This document shows, in pieces, positions 6,037 to 13,440 of a DNA stretch of 13,650 nt (the stretch's first letter is position 1; each line of letters starts with the position of its first letter). The notes below the pieces were generated by a model. That model had not been told where the DNA came from. It made no database searches and saw nothing but the letters and a program-made list of their open reading frames with translations. The stretch lies in NCBI GenBank assembly GCA_046756945.1, contig JBHHXI010000083.1, positions 1 to 13,650 of the forward strand, given 5' to 3'. Source of the stretch: JACZQZ01 sp046756945. GTDB taxonomy: Bacteria; Pseudomonadota; Alphaproteobacteria; Rhodospirillales; 2-02-FULL-58-16. The position numbers were made by a program, and so were the translations under genes.

Positions 6037-7218
6037 TCACTTTTTATCCTTCTTATCCTTCAGGAACTTGAGCAGGAATTCGCGCCCCACCTTGACCGAG
6101 GGGTCGCCCCCGTAGGCGATGATGTCGGCGGTGGCGTAGGTTTCGGGCCAGGATTCGGGCAGGTACGAGCCGGTGCCGATGACGTCGATGGGCGCGCCCA
6201 CGTCGGCCATCACCCTGCATTTCTGCACGTTGAAGCCCGACGACGCGACCACCTTCACCTTGCCGAAGCCGGCCTCGTCCAGCCGTTCGCGGAAATAGAA
6301 GATGGCCGCCGCCGAGACGCCGGTGCCGGTGAGGTAGCGCAGTTCGGTCTCGCTGCGGTATCGCCTGACGGCGAGGGGCACATGGCGTTCGAGGACGGCA
6401 TAGGAGGCCTGCGTGTCGAGCCCCTCGACGAAGCGGCCGCCGTGGGTGTCCAGACGCAGCCCGACGCGCCCCTCGGCCGCCATCTCGGGAAAGCGCCGGC
6501 AGACGGCAAGGGAGTCCGAAATCTCACGCCCGTAATAGTCCACGAGCACGGTCAGGTCCTGGTCGGGAAAGGTTTCGACGTACATCTCCGCCGCCCTCAG
6601 CGTCGACCCGGCGTAGCCGATGAGCGCGTGGGGCATGGTGCCGAGCCCGCTCTCGCGTCCGAAGTAGTGGGCGGTGGCGGCGCTGGAGTTGCCGATGAAG
6701 CCCTTGGCGCCGGATATCCTGCGGGCGGCGTCGGAGCCGACGGCCGCCGCGTAGGCCATCAGCTCCGCCATCTCGGTGCCGGCGCAATGACGCGCGTCCA
6801 TGGCCAGGAAAGCCACCCCGGGCAGGGAATTGCACATGGTGAACGCGTTGTACGCGGCGACGCACGGGGCGCCCAGTTTCTGCAGGTACAGGGTTTCCAG
6901 GTCGACCAGGTGATAGAACGACCCGGTGATGTACGCCAGCGGCTCGCCGGCCCCGACCCATTCCCCTTCCGCGAAGTTGAGGTCGATGGCGAAGGCGGCG
7001 CCGCGCGCCCGGGCCACCTCTTCCAGCCAATCCACCATCAGGCGCGGGGCGAAGATGACGGGGCGGCGCATGAAGACGGCATAGGTGACGTCCTTGTCGC
7101 CGAACCGTCCTACCGCTTCCTTGGTCTTGAGAAAATAGTGGTCGGTCCAGCGCGACACCCACCGGGAGAAGTCGCCGGCAGCGGCGCCCTTGCCGCGCGC
7201 CTTGGCGCTCTCTGCCAT
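6037..7218 (-). CDS. pncB: Nicotinate phosphoribosyltransferase
   Basis: Makes nicotinate mononucleotide from nicotinate and PRPP (with ATP), the entry step of the Preiss-Handler NAD salvage route. The protein is 393 aa, at the short end for this family. Recognisable blocks are YFLKTKEAV (28-36), GAKGFIGNSSAATA (170-183), VLVDYYGREISDS (224-236), GLRLDTHGGRF (253-263), VVASSGFN (323-330) and the phosphate-binding GTGSYLP (348-354). The Lys/Asp tail (KFLKDKKDKK) is unlike the compact body. The ATG at 7218 is 16 bases after the stop of the DAHP synthase gene, so the two probably form one transcript; the ribosome site is weak (GAGGGG, somewhat distant). Its product feeds NadE, encoded 2 kb away. 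The last 78 bases of coding sequence inside 6058-6135 are duplicated at 5227-5304, beyond the toxin-antitoxin pair. A different phosphoribosyltransferase substrate is possible but less likely. Confidence 0.92.
   Translation of the reverse strand: MAESAKARGKGAAAGDFSRWVSRWTDHYFLKTKEAVGRFGDKDVTYAVFMRRPVIFAPRLMVDWLEEVARARGAAFAIDLNFAEGEWVGAGEPLAYITGSFYHLVDLETLYLQKLGAPCVAAYNAFTMCNSLPGVAFLAMDARHCAGTEMAELMAYAAAVGSDAARRISGAKGFIGNSSAATAHYFGRESGLGTMPHALIGYAGSTLRAAEMYVETFPDQDLTVLVDYYGREISDSLAVCRRFPEMAAEGRVGLRLDTHGGRFVEGLDTQASYAVLERHVPLAVRRYRSETELRYLTGTGVSAAAIFYFRERLDEAGFGKVKVVASSGFNVQKCRVMADVGAPIDVIGTGSYLPESWPETYATADIIAYGGDPSVKVGREFLLKFLKDKKDKK
6058..6135 (-). repeat. Direct repeat, copy 2 (in the 3' end of intact pncB)
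   Basis: Same-orientation partner of 5227-5304, with 73 of 78 bases identical. It encodes about residues 362-387 of PncB. Recombination between the copies would remove about 831 bp carrying the toxin-antitoxin pair and leave pncB open with the remnant's C-terminus. Confidence 0.9.
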
Positions 7219-7234
7219 GGCGACGGGGGTCCCC

Positions 7235-8617
7235 TCAGGAGAGGGCGGCGGCGCGGCCGCGCTCGAGGACCCGCTCCTCCTTCAACGTCTCCGCCATAAG
7301 GAAGGCCAGCTCCAGGGCCTGTTTGGCGTTCAGGCGCGGGTCGCAATGGGTATGATAGCGGTCGCTCAGGCCGGCCTCGGTGATGGCCTGGGCGCCGCCG
7401 ACGCATTCCGTCACGTCCTGGCCGGTCATCTCGAAATGGACGCCGCCGGCGTGGCTGCCTTCCGCACTGTGGACGGCGAAGAAGGCGCGCACCTCGGCAA
7501 GGATGCGGTCGAAATGCCGGGTCTTGTAGCCATTGGCGCTCTTGACCGTGTTGGCGTGCATGGGATCGCACACCCAGACCACCGTGCGGCCCTCGCCGTG
7601 GACGGTGCGGATCAGGCGCGGCAGCAGGCGCTCCACCTGGTCCGCGCCCATGCGTACGATCACCGTGAGCCGGCCGGCTTCGTTGGCCGGATTGAGCACG
7701 TCGATGAGACGGATCAGTTCGTCCGGCTCCAGGCTGGGACCGGCCTTCAGCGCCACCGGGTTGTGGATTCCGCGCACGAACTCCACGTGCGCCCCGTCCA
7801 GCCGGCGGGTGCGGTCGCCGATCCACAGCAGATGGGCCGACGTGTCGTACCAGTCGCCGGTGGTGCTGTCGACGCGCGTCATGGCCTGCTCGTAGTTCAA
7901 CAGCAGGCTTTCGTGAGAGGTAAAAAAGTCGGTCTCGCGGAGCTGCGGCGTCGTTTCCGACGTCACCCCGCAGGCGGCCATGAAGGCAAGCGTCTCGTCC
8001 AACCGGTTGGCCAGGTCCCGGTAGCGCTCGCCGAGCGGGCTGTCGGCGACGAATCCCAGGTTCCACTGGTGCACCTTTTGCAAATCCGCGTACCCGCCCT
8101 GGGCGAAGGCGCGCAACAGATTGAGCGTCGCCGCCGACTGGTTGTATCCCTGCATCAGGCGCTCGGGTTCCGGCCGGCGCGCCTCGGCCGTGAACTCCAT
8201 GCCGTTAATGTTGTCGCCGCGGTAACTGGGCAGCGTCACGCCGTCCCGGGTCTCGGTGTCGGAAGAGCGGGGCTTGGCGAACTGGCCCGCCATGCGCCCG
8301 ACCTTGACCACCGGGCAGGCGGCGCCGAAGGTCAGCACCACCGCCATCTGCAGCAGAACGCGGAAGGTGTCGCGGATGGTGTCGGGGTGGAATTCGGCGA
8401 AGCTCTCGGCGCAGTCGCCGCCCTGGAGCAAAAACGCCTCACCGTCCGCCACCTGGGCCAGCCGCGCCTTCAGGCGCCGCGCCTCGCCGGCGAAGACCAG
8501 CGGCGGGTAGCGCCGCAGCCGCTCTTCCACCCGGGCCAGCGCGTCGCCGTCCGGATACTCCGGAACCTGCTCGATGGGCCTGCCGCGCCAGGTATCCGGC
8601 GTCCATCTCGGGGCCAT
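7235..8617 (-). CDS. 3-deoxy-7-phosphoheptulonate (DAHP) synthase, class II
   Basis: Condenses PEP with erythrose 4-phosphate, the first step of the shikimate pathway to aromatic amino acids. The protein is 460 aa and belongs to the plant/mycobacterial type (class II). It has the start MAPRWTPDTWRGRPIEQVPEY, the metal-ligand cysteine C69 in LLQGGDCAESF, and the PEP-binding block KVGRMAGQFAKPRS (105-118). Further metal-ligand motifs follow as DPMHANT (His), HFEMTGQDVTEC (Glu) and HCDPRLNAKQALE (Asp). The frame extends eight codons to a TTG at 8641. I chose the ATG at 8617 because it matches the family start and has GAAAGGG seven bases upstream. pncB follows after 16 bases, suggesting an operon. 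The upstream region carries a 9-bp inverted repeat (8642-8675) that could control it. There is no separate regulatory domain. Confidence 0.96.
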   Translation of the reverse strand: MAPRWTPDTWRGRPIEQVPEYPDGDALARVEERLRRYPPLVFAGEARRLKARLAQVADGEAFLLQGGDCAESFAEFHPDTIRDTFRVLLQMAVVLTFGAACPVVKVGRMAGQFAKPRSSDTETRDGVTLPSYRGDNINGMEFTAEARRPEPERLMQGYNQSAATLNLLRAFAQGGYADLQKVHQWNLGFVADSPLGERYRDLANRLDETLAFMAACGVTSETTPQLRETDFFTSHESLLLNYEQAMTRVDSTTGDWYDTSAHLLWIGDRTRRLDGAHVEFVRGIHNPVALKAGPSLEPDELIRLIDVLNPANEAGRLTVIVRMGADQVERLLPRLIRTVHGEGRTVVWVCDPMHANTVKSANGYKTRHFDRILAEVRAFFAVHSAEGSHAGGVHFEMTGQDVTECVGGAQAITEAGLSDRYHTHCDPRLNAKQALELAFLMAETLKEERVLERGRAAALS

Positions 8618-8641
8618 GGGAAACCCTTTCACCACCACCAA

Positions 8642-8675
8642 TCGGGCGTACGTACCATTACGCCTATACGCCCGA
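8642..8675. promoter_or_regulatory. 9-bp inverted repeat upstream of the DAHP synthase gene
   Basis: TCGGGCGTA (8642-8650) and TACGCCCGA (8667-8675) are perfect reverse complements separated by 16 bases. The spacer contains further related elements: on the minus strand GGCGTA occurs twice in a row, followed by GGTACGTACGCC. It lies 25 bases before the ATG, so it is either an operator near the promoter or a leader hairpin. No clear -35/-10 pair is visible with it. The rest of 8618-8739 holds a weak 5-bp hairpin (8710-8730) followed by CTTTTCC on the minus strand, which might end the gor transcript. Confidence 0.5.
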
Positions 8676-8739
8676 ATTCATGCCTTTTCCAGCAAAAGTA
8701 CGGGAAAAGCACGGATATAAGGGGGCCGTGGGCCGCGTC

Positions 8740-10122
8740 CTACCCGGCCGGCGCCGGCTCCGGCGCCTTCTCGCGCATCAGCACGAACTCCTCGGCGGTC
8801 GTCGGGTGGATGCCGATGGTGGCGTCGAACTGGGCCTTCGTGGCGCCGCATTTCAGGGCCACGGCGATGCCCTGGATGATTTCGCCGGCCTCGGGGCCGA
8901 CCATGTGGACGCCGAGAACCCGGTCGGACCGGGCATCGACGACCAGCTTCATCAGGACCTGCTCGTCGCGGCCGCTGAGGGTGTGCTTCAGCGGCCGGAA
9001 GGTGGATCGGTAAACGTCGACGGCGCCGTACCTGGCCCGCGCCTCGGCCTCGGTGAGGCCCACCGTGCCCACCGGCGGCTGGCTGAACACGGCCGAGGGA
9101 ACGCCGTCGTAGTCCACCGTCCGCCCCGACGGGTTGAACAGCAGGTCGGCGAGCGCCTGGCCCTCGGCAACGGCCACCGGCGTCAGATTGATGCGGTCGG
9201 TGACGTCGCCGATGGCGTGGATGTTGGACACCGAGGTCCGCCAGTCTTCGTCGACCACGACGGCGCCCTTATCGTTCAGCGCCACACCCGCGTCCTCGAG
9301 GCCGAGTCCTTCCGTATTGGGCCGGCGGCCCGTCGCGTACATGACGAGGCCGGCCTCGATGGCGCCGCCGCCGGCAAGGGTGACCGTGAACCGGGGCCCG
9401 TCGCCGGTGTCCCGCCGTTCGATGGACTCGACCACGGAGTCGAAGCGCAAATCGATGCCTTTCTTGCCCATTTCCCGGGCCAGGGCGTGGCGCACGTCGT
9501 CGTCGAACCCGCGCAGGAAGAGAGGTCCCCGGTAGAGCTGGATGACGCCGGCGCCAAGCCCGTGGAAGATGCCGGCGAACTCCACCGCGATATACCCGCC
9601 GCCGACGATGACGATGGTCCCCGGCAGGGATTTCAGAAAGAACGCCTCGTTCGACGTGATGACGTGCTCCCGGCCCGGAACATCCGGCACCGCCGGCCAG
9701 CCGCCGGTGGCGACCAGGATGCGCTCGGCCGTGTAGGTGTCTTCGCCGACGGCGACCGTGTGGGCGTCGCTGAGGCGGGCGCGTCCGACGAAGATGCGCA
9801 CCCCGGCGCCCTTCAGGAGGTCGCGGTAGACGCCTTTCAGGCGGTTGATCTCGGCGTTCTTGTTCTCGACCAGCCGGGGCCAGGCGAACTCGCGCCCGCC
9901 GACCGTCCAGCCGAAGCCGGCGGCGTCGTCGAAGTCCTCGCCGAAGTGGGCGCCATAGACGAACAGCTTCTTCGGCACGCAGCCGACGTTGACGCAGGTG
10001 CCGCCGAGATAGCGTTCCTCGACCACCGCCACCCGGGCACCGTGCCGGGCCGCCACGCGCGACGCGCGGACCCCGGCGGACCCGGCGCCAAGGGTGATCA
10101 GGTCGTAATCGTATGTGGCCAT
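8740..10122 (-). CDS. gor: Glutathione-disulfide reductase
   Basis: Flavoenzyme that reduces oxidised glutathione with NADPH in the cytoplasm. The protein is 460 aa, a normal length. The FAD-binding GAGSAG is at 12-17 and the redox disulfide is C43-C48 in GGTCVNVGCVPKK. ATGG at 138-141 and the NAD(P)H-binding GGGYIAVE at 174-181 follow. Downstream, arginines in YRGPLFLRGFD (198-207) fit NADPH preference. The FAD motif IGDV is at 304-307. The C-terminal active-site HPTTAEE supplies the catalytic His-Glu pair (H439, E444). These features separate it from lipoamide dehydrogenase and mercuric reductase; trypanothione reductase is not expected in bacteria. The ATG at 10122 has GGGGGAG six bases upstream. 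It lies 46 bases after gabD on the same strand with no visible promoter between, so it may be read through from gabD. Confidence 0.95.
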   Translation of the reverse strand: MATYDYDLITLGAGSAGVRASRVAARHGARVAVVEERYLGGTCVNVGCVPKKLFVYGAHFGEDFDDAAGFGWTVGGREFAWPRLVENKNAEINRLKGVYRDLLKGAGVRIFVGRARLSDAHTVAVGEDTYTAERILVATGGWPAVPDVPGREHVITSNEAFFLKSLPGTIVIVGGGYIAVEFAGIFHGLGAGVIQLYRGPLFLRGFDDDVRHALAREMGKKGIDLRFDSVVESIERRDTGDGPRFTVTLAGGGAIEAGLVMYATGRRPNTEGLGLEDAGVALNDKGAVVVDEDWRTSVSNIHAIGDVTDRINLTPVAVAEGQALADLLFNPSGRTVDYDGVPSAVFSQPPVGTVGLTEAEARARYGAVDVYRSTFRPLKHTLSGRDEQVLMKLVVDARSDRVLGVHMVGPEAGEIIQGIAVALKCGATKAQFDATIGIHPTTAEEFVLMREKAPEPAPAG

Positions 10123-10168
10123 GATCGCTCCCCCGCGGCCGCTTGATGAGTGTCCTTGCGGGCAGCGA

Positions 10169-11623
10169 CTACGCGATGCCGCCCATGCACAGGTACTTGA
10201 TTTCGAGGAAATCGTCGACGCCGTACTTGGAGCCCTCGCGGCCGATGCCGGATTCCTTCATGCCGCCGAAGGGCGCCACCTCGGTCGAGATGATGCCGGT
10301 GTTGATGCCGACGATGCCGAACTCCAGGGCTTCCGAGACCCGCCACACGCGCCCGATGTCGCGGCTGTAGAAGTAGGCGGCGAGGCCGGACGCGGTGTCG
10401 TTGGCCAGGGCCAGGGCCGCGTCCTCGGTGTCGAACCGGAACAGCGGCGCCACTGGGCCGAAGGTCTCCTCGCGGGCGATGGTCATCTCCGGCGTCACGT
10501 CGGCGAGGATGGTGGGCTCGAAGAAGGTGCCGCCGAGGGCGTGGCGTTTGCCCCCGACGACGATGCGCGCGCCCCTGGCGGTGGCGTCGGCGATGTGTTC
10601 CTCCACCTTCTCCACCGCCGCCATGTCGATCAGCGGGCCCTGCTCGGCCCCCGGCTCGAAGCCGTTCGCCACCTTGAGGCCGGACACCGCCTGGGACAGC
10701 CGCGCCGCGAATTCGTCATAGACGCCGTCCTGGACCAGGATACGGTTGGCGCAGACGCAGGTCTGCCCCATGTTGCGGTATTTCGACGCCATCGCCCCGT
10801 CTATGGCCGCCTCCATGTCGGCGTCGTCGAAGACGATGAACGGCGCGTTGCCGCCCAGTTCCATCGTCACCTTCTTCACCGTGCCCGCGCACTGGGCCAT
10901 CAGCGCCTTGCCGACCTCGGTGGACCCGGTGAAGGCGAGCTTGCGCACGACGGGGTTCGACGTCATCTCGCCGCCGATGGCGGCGGCGGAACCGGTGACC
11001 ACGTTGAAGACGCCTGCCGGGATGCCCGCGCGCTCCGCCAGTTCCGCCAGCGCCAGCGCCGAATAGGGGGTCTGGCTCGCCGGCTTGGCCACCACCGTGC
11101 ACCCGACGGCCAGCGCCGGCGCGCATTTGCGCGTGATCATGGCGTTGGGGAAGTTCCACGGCGTGATCGACGCGACGACGCCGATGGGCTCCTTGACGAC
11201 GACGATGCGCTTGTCCGCCTGGTGGGGCGGGATGATGTCGCCGTAGACGCGCTTGGCCTCTTCGGCGAACCATTCGACGAAGGACGCGCCGTAGGCGATC
11301 TCGCCGGTGGACTCGGCCAGCGGCTTGCCCTGTTCGGCGGTCATCAGCCGCGCCAGGTCGTCCTGGTTTTCCATCATCAGGCGGAACCACCGGTGCAGGA
11401 CCTGGGCGCGCTGCTTGGCCGTCAGCGCCCGCCACGCCGGCCAGGCCGCGTCGGCGGCGTCGATGGCGCGGCGGGTCTCCGCCGCGCCCATCTTCGGCAC
11501 CGTGCCCAGGGGCGCGCCGTCGGCCGGGTCCGTCACCTCGAACGTGGCGCCGTCCTCGGCGTCCACCCAGGCGCCACCGATATATCCTTGCTGGCGAAAC
11601 AGACCGGGATCGTTGAGTTCCAT
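10169..11623 (-). CDS. gabD: Succinate-semialdehyde dehydrogenase, NAD(P)+
   Basis: Oxidises succinate semialdehyde to succinate, the last step of GABA breakdown. The 484-aa protein matches E. coli GabD (482 aa) in wording along its length. Examples are TPWNFPNAMITRK (154-166), KPASQTPYSALALAELAERA, FTGSTEVGKALM, the general-base glutamate E255 in MELGG, catalytic C289 in GQTCVCAN with the second cysteine C291 seen in GabD enzymes, and EETFGPVAPLFRF. The C-terminal block GIVGINTGIISTEVAPFGGM then KESGIGREGSKYG is typical of this group. A longer frame reaches 11806 but its 61 extra residues are low-complexity and include the promoter. The ATG at 11623 has GGGAGAGG about six bases upstream. No GABA aminotransferase gene is visible beside it, so substrate supply must come from elsewhere. 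A related aldehyde dehydrogenase role cannot be fully excluded. Confidence 0.94.
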   Translation of the reverse strand: MELNDPGLFRQQGYIGGAWVDAEDGATFEVTDPADGAPLGTVPKMGAAETRRAIDAADAAWPAWRALTAKQRAQVLHRWFRLMMENQDDLARLMTAEQGKPLAESTGEIAYGASFVEWFAEEAKRVYGDIIPPHQADKRIVVVKEPIGVVASITPWNFPNAMITRKCAPALAVGCTVVAKPASQTPYSALALAELAERAGIPAGVFNVVTGSAAAIGGEMTSNPVVRKLAFTGSTEVGKALMAQCAGTVKKVTMELGGNAPFIVFDDADMEAAIDGAMASKYRNMGQTCVCANRILVQDGVYDEFAARLSQAVSGLKVANGFEPGAEQGPLIDMAAVEKVEEHIADATARGARIVVGGKRHALGGTFFEPTILADVTPEMTIAREETFGPVAPLFRFDTEDAALALANDTASGLAAYFYSRDIGRVWRVSEALEFGIVGINTGIISTEVAPFGGMKESGIGREGSKYGVDDFLEIKYLCMGGIA

Positions 11624-11657
11624 GGCGACCTCTCCCTGTGGCGCGGACGGAAGCGGG

Positions 11658-11686
11658 AGTATAGTCCTGCCGCCCGCGGGTGTTAA
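11658..11686 (-). promoter_or_regulatory. Near-consensus sigma-70 promoter for gabD
   Basis: On the minus strand, TTAACA (11686-11681), a 17-bp spacer and TATACT (11663-11658). Each box matches five of six consensus bases. Transcription would begin near 11651, leaving about 28 bases before the gabD ATG. It is the best promoter match in the window. Confidence 0.75.
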
Positions 11687-12050
11687 TCGGTCGTGAACGG
11701 CCGGCCGGACCGGCGAAGGCGCCGCCGGTTTCCCGGGACAACTTTCCAGGGACGACGGGCCGGTGGACGAAGCACGGGCCGGGGCCGTGGGCGACGGGAG
11801 TGGCAATCAGGTTGGGGCATAGGGCAAGGAAACATCGGCGCCGGGGAATCGGCATGCTTGTGGCTAATTTGACACAGCGTATCAAAAAAACCGTGCCCGG
11901 CGGCAAATTTGTCTTCAAGCCAACATGGAAAACCATAGAATGGCTTTCCCGGAGAGGCGGACCGGCTGCGGTCGGAGGTTTCGTACACGGGCCGAACGCA
12001 AGACTCTTTAGTAGGTATTACGAACGTCAAGGGGTAGGGGAGAAAAGAAC
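11687..12050. other. gabD/porin intergenic region
   Basis: No gene is supported here; open frames across it are arginine/proline-rich shadows. It must carry the porin promoter. A perfect TTGACA lies at 11869-11874 but has no -10 box at the right distance. TAGAAT at 11936-11941 is a plausible -10 box with only a poor -35 box. From about 11860 the DNA is richer in A and T than its surroundings, as in a promoter region. The last bases hold GGGGAG, the ribosome site for the porin. The leader would be long (about 100 nt) if TAGAAT is used. Confidence 0.5.
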
Positions 12051-13229
12051 GTGTATAGGAAAACATTACAAACGTCGGTCGCAGCGGCAGCGCTCTTCGC
12101 ATTCGCAGCGCCCTTCGCGGGACCGGCCTCAGCGGGCGGGAACACCGTCGTCAACGGCAAGAGCCAGGTCAAGCTTGCCATCACCGGCCAGCTCAGCCGT
12201 GTCGTTTCCATCGTGGACGACGGAAACACGACCAATATCCACCACACCAGTAACCAGTTCAGCGGCAACCGTGTGCGTTTCATCGGTACGGCCAAGGCCT
12301 GGGACAGCCTGACCATCGGCACCCGGATCGAGTTCCAGTTCAACAACCGGACCTCCAGCGCTTCCGGTAACTCTACCGCCGATACAATCGACGAAGATGA
12401 GGGCGACGGCAGCGGCATCGACCCCCGCTACCAGGACATCACGTTCGCGGGCAAGTGGGGCAAGCTCTACATGGGTAAGGGCGATTCCGCCGCCAACGGC
12501 ACGTCCGAGGTCGACCTCTCGGGAACGATCATCGCTTCCAACCCGAGCGTTGCCGATATGGGATTTGGCGGCAGCGTCTTCATCGTCGAAAACGTGGCGG
12601 CCGGAGCATCGCAGGACCCGAACATCAACGCCGCCGCTGCCGGCCCGAAGGCGAGCAGCGTGTTCAACGGCTTTGACGGCCTGAGCCGTACGCAACGGCT
12701 GCGGTACGATACGCCCACGTTCGGCGGCTTTAAGATCTCGGCCGGCCTCAACCAGGGTCCCATTGGCGACGCCGCAATCCGTTTTAAAGGCAGCTTCGCC
12801 GGAACCAAGGTGAGCGCCGCACTTGGCTGGTTCAACAGGGACTCTGCAAGCGCGACGATAGGCAACCAGTTCAACGGGTCGGGCTCGATCCTGCATTCCA
12901 GCGGCCTTAGTGTGACCGTCGCCGGCGCCACGCGGGAATTGGAGGCTACCGGCCGCACGGATCCGTCGATGCTCTACGTCAAGTTGGGCTACAAGGCCAA
13001 GCTCGTCGACGCGGGAACGACCAACTTCTACGTCAACTGGCAGAACACCGAGGACCTTGCGTCGAACGGCGACGACGCCACCGCTTGGGGCTTCGGGGTC
13101 GTGCAGATCCTGAAGGATTACGCGACGGAGCTGTTCGCGGCGTTCAGCGTGGCCGACTTCGATGACTCGTCGACCAGCACTTACGAGGACCTGACGACGG
13201 GTCTGATCGGTGCGCGCCTGAAGTTCTAG
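12051..13229 (+). CDS. Outer-membrane porin, Gram-negative 16-strand type
   Basis: A 392-aa protein that should form a trimeric beta-barrel for diffusion of small solutes across the outer membrane. The N-terminus MYRKTLQTSVAAAALFAFAA, then PFAGPASA, is a Sec signal peptide with predicted cleavage after A28 (ASA before GGN). Alternating polar/hydrophobic strands rich in Gly, Asn, Thr and aromatic residues follow, for example VKLAITGQLSRVVSI, LTIGTRIEFQFN, ITFAGKWGKLYMGKGD, RLRYDTPTFGGFKISAGL and MLYVKLGYKAKL. It ends GLIGARLKF, with the C-terminal Phe recognised by the BAM complex. An acidic loop (DTIDEDEGDGSGID, near residue 110) may line the pore or face outside. The start is GTG at 12051, with GGGGAG about nine bases upstream. 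A strong terminator follows. Codon use is less extreme in GC than the neighbours, common for highly expressed surface proteins. Substrate preference cannot be told. Confidence 0.93.
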   Translation: MYRKTLQTSVAAAALFAFAAPFAGPASAGGNTVVNGKSQVKLAITGQLSRVVSIVDDGNTTNIHHTSNQFSGNRVRFIGTAKAWDSLTIGTRIEFQFNNRTSSASGNSTADTIDEDEGDGSGIDPRYQDITFAGKWGKLYMGKGDSAANGTSEVDLSGTIIASNPSVADMGFGGSVFIVENVAAGASQDPNINAAAAGPKASSVFNGFDGLSRTQRLRYDTPTFGGFKISAGLNQGPIGDAAIRFKGSFAGTKVSAALGWFNRDSASATIGNQFNGSGSILHSSGLSVTVAGATRELEATGRTDPSMLYVKLGYKAKLVDAGTTNFYVNWQNTEDLASNGDDATAWGFGVVQILKDYATELFAAFSVADFDDSSTSTYEDLTTGLIGARLKF

Positions 13230-13260
13230 CGCCGACACGAAAACGACGTAAAGACACACG

Positions 13261-13296
13261 TCCCCGGCCGCGTGATCCGCGGCCGGGGATTTTTTT
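13261..13296 (+). terminator. Rho-independent terminator of the porin gene
   Basis: TCCCCGGCCGCG (13261-13272) pairs perfectly with CGCGGCCGGGGA (13278-13289) around a five-base loop (TGATC), and seven T follow at 13290-13296. It begins 31 bases after the porin stop. Confidence 0.96.
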
Positions 13297-13401
13297 CGCG
13301 CGCGGCGCCGGCGCGCGGGAACACCGCGAGGGCGATACACGGTCCCCGGATGGCCACGTTGGGTAATTTGTGCTAACGGTACGCTACCCGAAGGATACGA
13401 A

Positions 13402-13440
13402 ATGACCGGCTCCGGCGGGATCCGGGGAAATACTGAGTAA
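13402..13440 (+). CDS. 12-codon upstream ORF coupled to the next gene
   Basis: ATG at 13402 opens a short frame MTGSGGIRGNTE ending in TAA at 13438-13440. AAGGA at about 13391-13395 lies six bases upstream of the ATG, a better ribosome site than that of the following gene. The TAA overlaps the downstream ATG as TAATG, the geometry of translational coupling. The peptide has no run of a single amino acid that would suggest an attenuator. Whether it is translated is inferred from the start signals alone. Confidence 0.4.
   Translation: MTGSGGIRGNTE

Noticed and set aside
11869..11874. Perfect TTGACA upstream of the porin gene
   Set aside because: The hexamer at the correct spacing is CGTGCC, not a -10 box, so it is not called as a promoter.
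11680..12312. Plus-strand frame of 210 codons across the porin promoter and signal peptide
   Set aside because: Arg/Ser-rich shadow overlapping a clear porin signal peptide in another frame.
13297..13320. GC-rich alternating CG/GC run after the porin terminator
   Set aside because: Symmetry is short and imperfect; no T-run and no clear stem beyond what GC-rich sequence gives by chance.
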